Translations under genes and position numbers: made by a program | From: Hydractinia symbiolongicarpus | Lineage: Eukaryota > Cnidaria > Hydrozoa > Anthoathecata > Hydractiniidae | Direction: 5' to 3' | NCBI RefSeq assembly: GCF_029227915.1 | Contig: NC_079886.1 | Span: forward strand, 25,956,501 to 26,020,500 | DNA length: 64,000 nt | In this document: positions 1 through 10,074 of the stretch, in pieces | How the letters are laid out: each line of letters starts with the position of its first letter | Numbering within the stretch: position 1 is the first letter of the stretch | The notes under the pieces: generated by a model | Told to the model about the DNA's origin: nothing | What the model saw: the letters and a program-made list of their open reading frames with translations, nothing else | Databases searched by the model: none

Positions 1-334
1 AATAAGTCATTTTTTACTGTATAACCAATCCTAGCCGTTATCGCACGCTGAAGAAATAGAGACAGTTTCAATAACTACATTTCGTTGACTTTCTAACGGT
101 ATCAGTCCGCTTCAGTTACAACGTTTGCGTCACTTATTCGTACCAACATTTATTTAGCGATATTTTTCTGATATTACTAGGTTGCATCGCTTTTAACAGT
201 GAAACGATTGACTGTGGGACTTAATTGAACTGATTCTGGACTGTGAGCTTACCAATGTGATGAATGAGACAATTGGACTCCATGCAATAACATTCTTCTT
301 AAATTGGCATGATTGACGGAACTCAGCGAGTACA

Positions 335-2200
335 CTGGGCGCTGTGGTAGTGCTTCATTTAAAAATGTAGATATGTAAGTCATTTTTTACTGTGGGACCA
401 ATCCTAGCTGTTATCGTACGCTGAAGAAAAAGAGACAGTTTCAATAACTACATTTCATTGACTTTTGTAACGGTATCAGTCCGTTTCTGTTACAACGGTT
501 GCGTCACATATTCGTACCAACATGTGTTTAGTGATATTTTTCTGAAATTACTAGGTTGTATCGCTTTTAACAGTGAAACGATTGACTGTGGGGCTTAATT
601 GAACTGATTTTGGACTTTAACTTTATAAGTGTGATAATTGAGACAATTGGACTCCAAGAAATAACAATGTTCTGAATTTGAAATGATTGCTAGAACACAG
701 AAATTACACTGGGCGTTGTGGTAGCGCTTCATTTAAAAATGCAGATAAATAAGTCATTTTTTACTGTATAACCTATCCTAGCCGTTATCGCACGCTGAAG
801 AAATAGAGACAGTTTCAATAACTACATTTCGTTGACTTTCTAACGGTATCAGTCTGCTTCAGTTACAACGTTTGCGTCACTTATTCGTACCAACATTTAT
901 TTAGCGATATTTTTCTGATATTACTAGGTTGCATCGCTTTTAACAGTGAAACGATTGACTGTAGGACTTACTTGAACTGATTTTGGACTTTAACTTTATA
1001 AATGTGATAATTGAAACAATTGGACTCCATGCAATCACATTCTTCTTAAATTGGCATGATTGACGGAACTCAGCGAGTACACTGGGCGCTGTGGTAGTGC
1101 TTCATTTAAAAATGTAGATATGTAAGTCATTTTTTACTGTGGGACCAATCCTAGCCGTCATCGCACGCTGAAGAAATTGAGACAGTTTCAAAAACTACAT
1201 TTCTTTGACTTTCTAACGGTGTCAGCCGGTTTGAGTTACAACAGTTGGGTCAGATTTTCGTACCAACATGTATTTAGCGATAATTTTCTGATATTACTAG
1301 GTTGCATCGCTTTTAACAGTGAAACGATTGACTGTGGGATTTAATTGAACTGATTTTGGACTGTGACCTTACAAATGTGATGAATGAGACAATTGGACTC
1401 CATGAATTAACATTCTTCTCAAATTGTCATGATTGACGGAACTCAGCGATTACACTGGGCGCTGTGGTACCGCTTCATTTAATAATGTAGATAAATAAGT
1501 CACTTTTTACTGTGGGTCCAATCCTACCCGTTATCGCACGCTGAAGAAATTGAGACAGTTTCTAAAACTACATTTCATTGACTTTCTAACGGTATCAGTC
1601 CGTTTCAGTTAAAACGGTTGCGTCACATATTCGTACCAACATATATTTATCGATATTTTTCTGATATTAGTAGGTTGCCTCGCCTTAAACAGTGAAAGGA
1701 TTGACTGTGGGACTTAATTGAACTGATTTTGGACTTTAACTTTATAAGTGTGATAATTGAGACAATTGGACTCCAAGAAATAAAAATGTTCTGAATTTGA
1801 CATGATTGCTAGAACTCAGCGATTACACTGGGCGCTGTGGTAGCGCTTCATTTAAAAATGCAGATAAATAAGTCATTTTTTACTATAGGATCAATCCTAG
1901 CTGTTATCGCACGCTGAAGAAATAGAGACAGTTTCAAAAACTACATTTCATTGACTTTCTAACGGTATCAGTCCGTTTCAGTTACAACGGTTGCGTCACA
2001 TATTCGTACCAACATATATTTATCGATATTTTTCTGATATTACTAGGTTGCCTCGCCTTAAACAGTGAAACGATTGACTGTGGGACTTACTTGAACTGAT
2101 TTTGGACTTTAACTTTATAAATGTGATAATTGAAACAATTGGACTCCATGCAATCACATTCTTCTTAAATTGGCATGATTACCGGTACTCAGCGATTTCA
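335..2200 (+). repeat. Higher-order repeat, 5 monomers, copy 1 (1866 bp)
   Basis: This block of five monomers is repeated immediately downstream with an offset of exactly 1866 bp. The diagnostic variant TAGCTGTTATCGTACG occurs at 405 and again at 2271. The copies are almost identical over the parts I compared. One visible difference is an A at 1612 where the second copy has a C at 3478. Adjacent monomers within a block differ far more than the two blocks do, so this is a recent unequal-exchange duplication. Confidence 0.9.
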
Positions 2201-4066
2201 CTGGGCGCTGTGGTAGTGCTTCATTTAAAAATGTAGATATGTAAGTCATTTTTTACTGTGGGACCAATCCTAGCTGTTATCGTACGCTGAAGAAAAAGAG
2301 ACAGTTTCAATAACTACATTTCATTGACTTTTGTAACGGTATCAGTCCGTTTCTGTTACAACGGTTGCGTCACATATTCGTACCAACATGTGTTTAGTGA
2401 TATTTTTCTGAAATTACTAGGTTGTATCGCTTTTAACAGTGAAACGATTGACTGTGGGGCTTAATTGAACTGATTTTGGACTTTAACTTTATAAGTGTGA
2501 TAATTGAGACAATTGGACTCCAAGAAATAACAATGTTCTGAATTTGAAATGATTGCTAGAACACAGAAATTACACTGGGCGTTGTGGTAGCGCTTCATTT
2601 AAAAATGCAGATAAATAAGTCATTTTTTACTGTATAACCTATCCTAGCCGTTATCGCACGCTGAAGAAATAGAGACAGTTTCAATAACTACATTTCGTTG
2701 ACTTTCTAACGGTATCAGTCTGCTTCAGTTACAACGTTTGCGTCACTTATTCGTACCAACATTTATTTAGCGATATTTTTCTGATATTACTAGGTTGCAT
2801 CGCTTTTAACAGTGAAACGATTGACTGTAGGACTTACTTGAACTGATTTTGGACTTTAACTTTATAAATGTGATAATTGAAACAATTGGACTCCATGCAA
2901 TCACATTCTTCTTAAATTGGCATGATTGACGGAACTCAGCGAGTACACTGGGCGCTGTGGTAGTGCTTCATTTAAAAATGTAGATATGTAAGTCATTTTT
3001 TACTGTGGGACCAATCCTAGCCGTCATCGCACGCTGAAGAAATTGAGACAGTTTCAAAAACTACATTTCTTTGACTTTCTAACGGTGTCAGCCGGTTTGA
3101 GTTACAACAGTTGGGTCAGATTTTCGTACCAACATGTATTTAGCGATAATTTTCTGATATTACTAGGTTGCATCGCTTTTAACAGTGAAACGATTGACTG
3201 TGGGATTTAATTGAACTGATTTTGGACTGTGACCTTACAAATGTGATGAATGAGACAATTGGACTCCATGAATTAACATTCTTCTCAAATTGTCATGATT
3301 GACGGAACTCAGCGATTACACTGGGCGCTGTGGTACCGCTTCATTTAATAATGTAGATAAATAAGTCACTTTTTACTGTGGGTCCAATCCTACCCGTTAT
3401 CGCACGCTGAAGAAATTGAGACAGTTTCTAAAACTACATTTCATTGACTTTCTAACGGTATCAGTCCGTTTCAGTTACAACGGTTGCGTCACATATTCGT
3501 ACCAACATATATTTATCGATATTTTTCTGATATTAGTAGGTTGCCTCGCCTTAAACAGTGAAAGGATTGACTGTGGGACTTAATTGAACTGATTTTGGAC
3601 TTTAACTTTATAAGTGTGATAATTGAGACAATTGGACTCCAAGAAATAAAAATGTTCTGAATTTGACATGATTGCTAGAACTCAGCGATTACACTGGGCG
3701 CTGTGGTAGCGCTTCATTTAAAAATGCAGATAAATAAGTCATTTTTTACTATAGGATCAATCCTAGCTGTTATCGCACGCTGAAGAAATAGAGACAGTTT
3801 CAAAAACTACATTTCATTGACTTTCTAACGGTATCAGTCCGTTTCAGTTACAACGGTTGCGTCACATATTCGTACCAACATATATTTATCGATATTTTTC
3901 TGATATTACTAGGTTGCCTCGCCTTAAACAGTGAAACGATTGACTGTGGGACTTACTTGAACTGATTTTGGACTTTAACTTTATAAATGTGATAATTGAA
4001 ACAATTGGACTCCATGCAATCACATTCTTCTTAAATTGGCATGATTACCGGTACTCAGCGATTTCA
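2201..4066 (+). repeat. Higher-order repeat, 5 monomers, copy 2 (1866 bp)
   Basis: This is the second tandem copy of the block at 335-2200. Identity stops at about 4067, where the sequence becomes GCGCTGTGGCAGTGCTTC followed by an AAAAGTGTAGATATATTAG variant. The left and right breakpoints both fall at the CTGGGCGCTG segment, so the exchange was in register. Confidence 0.9.
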
Positions 4067-7000
4067 CTGGGCGCTGTGGCAGTGCTTCATTTAAAAGTGT
4101 AGATATATTAGTCATTTTTTACTGTGGGACTAATCCTAGCCGTTATCGCACGCTGAAGAAATTGAGACAGTTTCAAAAACTACATTTCATTGACTTTCTA
4201 ACGGTATCAGTCCGTTTCTGTTACAACGATTGCGTCACATATTCGTACCAACATGTCTTTAGCGATATTTTTCTGATATTACTAGGTTGTATCGCTTTTA
4301 ACAGTGAAACGGTTGAGTGTGGGACTTAATTGAACTGATTTTGGACTTTAACTTTATAAGTGTGATAATTGAGAAAATTCAACTCCAAGAAATAACAATG
4401 TTCTGAATTTAACATGATTGCTAGAACTCAGCGATTACACTGGGGGCTGTGGTAGCGCTTCATTTAAAAATGCAGATAAATAAGTCATTTTTTACTGTAG
4501 GACCAATCCTAGTTGTTATCGCACGCTGAAGAAGTAGAGACAGTTTCAAAAACTACATTTCATTTGTTTTCTAACGGTATCAGTCCGTTTCAGTTACAAC
4601 GGTTGCGTCACATATTCTAACCAACATGTATTTAGCGATATTTTTCTGATATTACTTGGTTGCATCGCTTTTAACAGTGAAACAATTGACTGTGGGACTT
4701 AATTGAACTGATTTTGGACTGTGACCTGACAAATGTGATGAATGAGAAATTTGGACTCCATGAAATAACATTCTTCTTAAATTGGCATGATTGCCGGTAC
4801 TCAGCGATTACACTGGGTGCTGTGGTAGCGCTTCATTTAAAAATGCAGATAAATAAGTCATTTTTTACTGTAGGACCAATCCTAGCTGTTATCGCACGCT
4901 GAAGAAATAGAGACAGTTTCAAAAACTACATTTCATTTGTTTTCTAACGGTATCAGTCCGTTTCAGTTACAACGGTTGCGTCACATATTCGTACCAACAT
5001 GTATTTAGCGATATTTTTCTGATACTACTAGGTTGCATCGGTTTTAACAGTGAAACAATTGACTGTGGGACTTAATTGAACTGATTTTGGACTGTGACCT
5101 GACAAATGTGATGAATGAGACAATTGGACTCCATGAAATAACATTCTTTTTGTACTCAGCGATTAAACTGGGTGCTGCGGTAGCGCTTCATTTAAAAATG
5201 CAGATAAATAAGTCATTTTTTACTGTAGGACAACTCCTAGCCGTTATCACACGCTGAAAAAATAGAGACTGTTTCAAAAACTATATTTCATTGACTTTAT
5301 AATGGTATCAGTCCGTTTCAGTTACAACGGTTGCGTCACATATGCGTACCAACATGTATTTAGCGATATTTTTCTGATATTACTAGGTTGTATCGCTTTT
5401 AACAGTGAAACGATTGACTGTGGGACTTACTTGAACTGATTTTGGACTTTAACTTTATAAATGTGATAATTGAGACAATTGGAATCCATGCAATAACATT
5501 CTTCTTAAATTGGTATGATTGTCGGGACTCAGTGATTACACTGGGCGCTGTGGTAGCGCTTCATTTAAAAATGTAGATAAATAAGTCATTTTTTACTGTA
5601 GGACAAATCCTAGCCGTTATCGCACGCTGAAGAAATACACGCATTTTAAAAAACTACATTTCATTGACTTTCTAATGGTATCAGTCCGTTTCAGTTACAA
5701 CGGTTGCGTCACATATTCGTACCAACATGTATTTAGCGATATTTTTCTGATATTACTAGGTTGTATCGCTTTTAACAGTGAAACGATTGACTGTGGGACT
5801 TACTTGAACTGATTTTGGACTTTAACTTTATAAATGTGATAATTGAGACAATTGGAATCCATGCAATAACATTCTTCTTAAATAGTCATGATTGCCGGTA
5901 CTCAGCGATTGCACTGGGCGTTGTGGTAGCGCTTCATTTAAAAATGTAGATATATAAATCCTCTTTTAATGTTGGACCAATCCTAGCCGTTATCGCACGC
6001 TGAAGAAATTGAGACAGTTTTAAAAACTACATTTCATTGACTTTCAAACGGTATCAGTCCGTTTCTGTTATAACGGTTGCGTCACATATTCGTACCAACA
6101 TGTGTTTAGCGATATTTTTCTGATATTACTAGGTTGTATCGCTTTTAACAGTGAAACGATTGACTGTGAGACTTAATTGAACTGATTTTGGACGTTAACT
6201 TTATAAATGTGATTATTGCGACAATTGGACTCCAAGAAGTAACAATGTTCTGAATTTGACATGATTGCTAGAACTCAGCGATTACACTGGACGCTGTGGT
6301 AGCGCTTCATTTAAAAATGCAGATAAATGAGTCATTTTTTACTGTAGGACCAATCCTAGCCGTTATTGCACGCTGAAGATATTGAGACAGTTTCAAAAAC
6401 TACATTTCATTGACTTTCTAACGGTGTGAGCCCGTTTGAGTTACAACAGTTGGGTCACATTTTCGTACCAACATGTATTTAGCGTAAATATTTCTGATAT
6501 TACTAGGTTGCATCGCTTTTAACAGTGAAACGATTGACTGTGGGACTTACTTGAACTGATTGTGGACTTTAACTTTATAAATGTGATAATTGAGACAATT
6601 GGACTCCATGCAATAACATTCTTCTTAAATTGTTAAGATTGACGGAACTCAGCGATTACACTGGGCGCTGTGGTAGCGCTTCATTTAAAAATGTAGATAT
6701 ATAAGTCATTTTTTACTGTGGGACCAATCCTAGCCGTTATCGCACGCTGAAGAAGTACAGACAGGTTCAAAAACTACATTTCGTTGACTTTCTAACGGTA
6801 TCAGTCCGTTTCTGTTACAACGGTTGCGTCACATATTCGTACCAACACGTATTTAGCGATAATTCTCAGATATTACTAGATTGCATCGCTTTTAACAGTG
6901 AAACGATTGAATGTGGGACTTAATTGAACTGATTTTGGACTTTAACTTTATCAATGCAATAATTGAGAGAATTGAACTCCAAGAAATAAAATTATTCTGA

Positions 7001-8018
7001 ATTTGACATGACTGCTAGAACTCGGGGATTACACTGGGCGCTGTGGTAGCGCTTCATTTAAAAATGTAGATAAATCAGTCATTTTTTACTGTGGGACCAA
7101 TCCTAGCCGTTATCGCACGCTGAAGAAATAGAGACAGTTTCAAAAACTACATTTCATTGACTTTCTAACGGTGTCAGCCTGTTTGAGTTACAACAGTTTG
7201 GTCACATTTTTGTACCAACATATATTTATCGATATTTTTCTGATATTACTAGGTTGCATCGCTTTTAACAGTGAAACAATTGACTGTGGGACTTAATTGA
7301 ACTGATTTTGGACTGTGACCTGACAAATATGATGATAAGAAAATTGGACTCCAAGAAGTAACATTCTTCTTAAATTGGCATGATTGCCGGTACTCAGCGA
7401 TTACACTGGGTGCTGTGGTAGCGCTTCATTTAAAAATGCAGATAAATAAGTCATTTTTTACTGTAGGACCAATCCTAGCTGTTATCGCACGCTGAAGGAA
7501 TAGAGACAGTTTCAAAAACTACATTTCATTTGTTTTCTAACGGTTTCAGTCCGTTTCAGTTACAACGGTTGCGTCACATATTCGTACCAACATTTATTTA
7601 GCGCTATTTTTCTGATATTACTAGGTTGCATCGCTTTTAACAGTGAAACGATTGACTGTGGGATTTACTTGAACTGATTTTGGACTTTAACTTTATAAAT
7701 GTGATAATTGAGACAAATGGACTCCATGCAATAACAATCTTCTTAAATTGGCATGATTGACGGAACTCAGCGATTACACTGGGCGCTGTGGTAGCGCTTC
7801 ATTTAAAAATGTAGATATATAAGTCATTTTTTACTGTGGGACCAAGCCTAGCCGTTATCGCACGCTGAAGAAATACAGACAGTTTCAAATACTACATTTC
7901 GTTGACTTTCTAACGGTATCAGTCCGTTTCTGTTACAACGGTTGCGTCACATATTCGTACCAACATGTATTTAGCGATATTTTTCTGATATTACTAGATT
8001 GCATCGCTTTTAACAGTG
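4067..8018 (+). repeat. Satellite monomers, mixed classes
   Basis: About ten and a half monomers with no clear higher-order period. One monomer near 5149 lacks about 18 bp between the CTTCTT run and GTACTCAG. That shortened form becomes common to the right of the transposon (near 11621, 12715, 13444, 14168 and others). An open frame of 62 codons at 4714-4902 begins with TTG and is part of the monomer. Confidence 0.9.
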
Positions 8019-8037
8019 AAACAATGTGATGAAAAAC
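8019..8037 (+). repeat. Truncated satellite monomer (about 115 bp lost)
   Basis: The distance between successive GGGCGCTGTG anchors here is 258 bp (7781 to 8039) instead of about 373. The sequence jumps from AACAGTGAAACAA to TGTGATGA and then to AAACTGGGCGC. At least two deletions, or a deletion with a patched junction, therefore removed the region around the GGACTTAATTGAACTG and ATAACATTC segments. CAA is shared at the first junction, consistent with microhomology joining. Confidence 0.8.
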
Positions 8038-8373
8038 TGGGCGCTGTGGTAGCGCTTCATTTAAAAATGTAGATATATAAGTCAATTTTTACTGTGTGAC
8101 CACTCCTAGCCGCTATCGCACGCCGAAGAAGTTGAGGCATTTTCGAAAACTACATTTCATTGACTTTCTAACGGTATCAGTCCGTTTCAGTTACAACGCT
8201 TGGGTCACATTTTCGTACCAACATGTATTTAGCGATATCTTTCTGATATTACTAGGTTGCATCGCTTTTAACAGTGAAACAATTGACTGTGGGACTTAAT
8301 TGAACTGATTTTGGACTGTGACTTGACAAATTTGATGAATGAGAAAATTGGACTCCATGAAATAACATTCTTC

Positions 8374-8377
8374 TTAA
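8374..8377. other. TTAA target site duplication, left
   Basis: TTAA directly precedes the left terminal inverted repeat. The matching TTAA follows the right end at 10881-10884. Removing the element and one TTAA gives CTTCTTAAATTGGCATG, which is the ordinary satellite sequence at this point. Confidence 0.93.
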
Positions 8378-8396
8378 AGGTACTGTCCGATTAAAA
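8378..8396 (+). repeat. Left terminal inverted repeat (19 bp)
   Basis: AGGTACTGTCCGATTAAAA is the exact reverse complement of 10862-10880. The match weakens after base 19, although CAA follows after two mismatched bases on both sides, which hints at a slightly longer ancestral repeat. Confidence 0.95.
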
Positions 8397-8705
8397 CACA
8401 ATATCTTTTCTTTTGTTTTATTAAGTATCAAAAATAACGAAGATTGCACTCTTAAACAACAAAGATTTATCCAATACTTAGCACCATCGTTTGTTTGTTT
8501 TGATCTTGCTGCACTAGCCTACCATCTTCACAAACTTTCGAACGCGGCAAAAGGACTGGGCCAATTCATTATTCAGCACATTTTTGCTTGTGACGTAGTT
8601 ACCTGGCTTCTTATTAGGCGAACCCCCCGACTTGCGCATCGAACGACCAAATGTTTATTTATAATATTTTTCCTTTGTTTAAAAAAGTTCTTTATAAAGA
8701 TAGCA
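8397..8705. other. Left subterminal region of the transposon, possible promoter area
   Basis: This 309-bp stretch between the left inverted repeat and the first ATG of the broken gene is AT-rich and has no open frame. By position it would have been the 5' leader and promoter of the element's gene. I see no motif clear enough to call a promoter. Confidence 0.4.
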
Positions 8706-8920
8706 ATGAATGAAAATAATTCGCAGGTTCTAGGATTTCAATTCGAGCCGGAAAGAACAGCGAATGATGAGCTAGTTCCGACTTTTCAAGACGTAGACGA
8801 ACATAACATTGGAAACCTTGTTGCTCCTACTCCTAAATGTGAGAGGATGCCCTCAGAAGTGTAGAATGTTTTTGCTGTCACGAGACAGACTCTCAGTCTT
8901 TTTCAGGAATATTTGAGTAG

Positions 8921-9000
8921 GTGTGCGATGATTCGCAGCACGTGTAAATCAAGTAACGCGTGCGATGTAAAACGCACGTGCAAAGAATGTTACGCCTGCG
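8921..9000. other. Cluster of GTGCGAT / CGCACG motifs
   Basis: Directly after the first coding island the sequence is rich in related words: GTGTGCGATG, GCGTGCGAT (8958-8966), AACGCACGTGC and CCTGCGATACG. They appear in both orientations and resemble the palindromes at 9771-9842. Possible roles are protein-binding sites or decayed satellite-like repeats. The sequence gives no further clue. Confidence 0.5.
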
Positions 9001-9770
9001 ATACGGGCTCCGAGGTTATTATTGTTGCGCATTCATTTTGCGGTAGAAAAGTGGGGGACGTTTTAAATCGTGAACCCCCAACACGATGATCGAGCGTCTA
9101 CTGGTATAGCGACTCTCTCAATCTTAACTTCCTTTTCTACATGTCCGAAATAGTATGCATGACTATACTGTCATTTTTATATTTATTGTTTATTTTTCAC
9201 AAGCAAATAGGCAAAAATATGCTTTGTTTTCAAATTAAAAAAAATCTTTATCCACGTTGCTTAAATAAAACTTCAAAATTCATTCAAAAAGTTCAGCTAC
9301 ACTTTAACAAAATTTTTACAGAAAAAAATTTATACCGCCCATGGGTTTCGGTTTTACAGGCATAAAGAAAAAATCCATTAAATTCGGACCTGCTATGGTT
9401 TCCAATTATTTTGTCAAATGAAGAAATTATCTACAATTAAATCCATGATAAAATGTCTATTCCGCCTGTAAGTGCAGTTTTGCAGACTTGCTTCATCCGT
9501 GCTCCGTCGGCGTTCACCTCCGCATTAGTTAAGAACCGCATGGCTGGATTTCTTGTGTAAGACCTGGTTACCAACGACGAAGGGGCCAGGCAAAAGAGAT
9601 TTATGTCTACGTAGTTCTTTTAACTAAGTCAGGAGTCGGTGAATTAGCTAGGATGGTCAGGTTGGCTATGAATAGGCTTGCTCGTGGATTAAAAGGACCA
9701 GGACTATTCAATAATTTCTGAGATCTTTGGATTTTATAGGTTGATTTTGAAAACTCAATATTTATTTTTC
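9001..9770. other. Interior of the transposon's intron-like gap, no gene recognised
   Basis: This lies between the two coding islands. A quasi-palindrome at 9051-9082 pairs GTGGGGG with CCCCCAAC around an AT core. A 74-codon ATG frame at 9141-9365 encodes a hydrophobic, Lys- and Phe-rich peptide of AT-rich composition with no family I recognise, and it is probably chance. If the gap is an intron, this is its body. If it is an insertion, its ends are not evident. Confidence 0.45.
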
Positions 9771-9842
9771 AGGCGTGCGATTAATCACACGCCTGAAACG
9801 ATTTAGGCGTGTGCCAAGGCGTGCGCGTGCGATCGCACGCCT
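9771..9842. repeat. GC-rich palindrome cluster
   Basis: Three related inverted repeats lie within 72 bp in otherwise AT-rich DNA. Bases 9771-9794 form a 24-bp palindrome with 22 of 24 positions matching (AGGCGTG ... CACGCCT around GATTAATC). Bases 9825-9840 are a perfect 16-bp palindrome, GCGTGCGATCGCACGC. It is nested in longer arms of 9 bp (9817-9825 with 9834-9842). AGGCGTGTG at 9805 is a further half site. The repetition suggests a binding site for a dimeric protein or a hairpin. Confidence 0.75.
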
Positions 9843-9953
9843 CTCCGGAAAAAGACTGGACTCTATTAAATATTTTCATTTACATGGTATAAAAGTTTCT
9901 ACTCCTTCATGAGTAATTCTTAGATGCGAGTGTGATTGAGTAACATTGTAATA

Positions 9954-9961
9954 TTTTTCAG
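9954..9961 (+). other. Possible 3' splice acceptor (TTTTTCAG)
   Basis: A short pyrimidine run ending in CAG sits immediately before the second coding island, whose conserved residues start two codons later. This is the expected position for an intron end. The matching donor is uncertain: GTAGGT near 8917 is plausible, but its phase does not join the islands cleanly. Confidence 0.45.
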
Positions 9962-10074
9962 ATAAAAAATGTATTACGGAACACGAAGAATTCCGAGCGG
10001 TGGTTTTATTGAAGAGTACGCTGTGAACATCTTTGGTGGCACTCCATGACAGAGAGTTTCGAACGACCACCTAG

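Larger units (their letters stand above)
1..8377 (+). repeat. Satellite array, left segment (about 373-bp monomers)
   Basis: Head-to-tail monomers run from the window edge to the transposon. Anchors recur about every 373 bp, for example CCAATCCTAGCCGTTATCGC, TTTTCGTACCAACATGTATT and GGGCGCTGTGGTAGCGCTTC. The GCGCTGTGG anchor lies near 339, 710, 1081, 1456 and 1829. Monomers differ by many point changes and small indels, and two main classes alternate. One class reads GGACTTTAACTTTATAA followed by an ATAATTGAGACAATTGG type segment. The other reads GGACTGTGACCT followed by GTGATGAATGAGAC. The array continues beyond the left edge. No gene is visible in this stretch. The short open frames are chance frames in the repeat, and the two I checked here (near 4714 and 8096) start with TTG or GTG. 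Confidence 0.97.
8706..10074 (+). pseudogene. Broken gene with P2X7-type C-terminal zinc-binding domain
   Basis: Two coding islands fit one protein family. Island 1 opens with ATG at 8706 and runs 52 codons to TAG at 8862. It contains VLGFQFEPE (residues 8-16) and ends CERMPSEV. In the frame beginning at 8861 the sequence resumes as VECFCCHETDSQ up to TAG at 8918, so a two-base duplication (GTGT) broke the frame. Island 2 follows a TTTTTCAG acceptor-like site at 9961 and reads KKCITEHEEFRAVVLL from 9964. It has an in-frame TGA at 10024 (one change from CGA), then SLVALHDREF, and stops at TAG 10072. The order FEP, C..MP, ECxCCxE, CITxHxxF matches the intracellular C-terminal domain of P2X7 receptors, a zinc-binding module also found alone in many invertebrate proteins. 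The Trp and some Cys usually preceding the MP motif are missing. There is no channel domain. The gap between islands is either an intron or an insertion. Confidence 0.68.

Noticed and set aside
61-130. CENP-B box in ATTTCGTTGACTTTCTAACGG
   Set aside because: TTTCGTTG matches the start of the box, but the required central A and CGGG spacing is absent. Most monomers have TTTCATTG, which destroys even the partial match.
8378-8400. Five-base TTAAA target duplication
   Set aside because: It would leave unequal ends (one extra T on the right). TTAA with AGG...CCT ends gives perfect symmetry and restores the satellite exactly.
9141-9365. 74-codon ATG frame in the transposon as a membrane peptide gene
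   Set aside because: It is AT-driven (Phe, Leu, Ile, Lys, Asn) and lies in the intron-like gap. I recognise no family or neighbouring signals.
8706-10074. A functional P2X receptor gene
   Set aside because: There is no channel or membrane region. The reading frame is broken by a 2-base insertion and at least one internal stop, and part of the cysteine pattern is missing.
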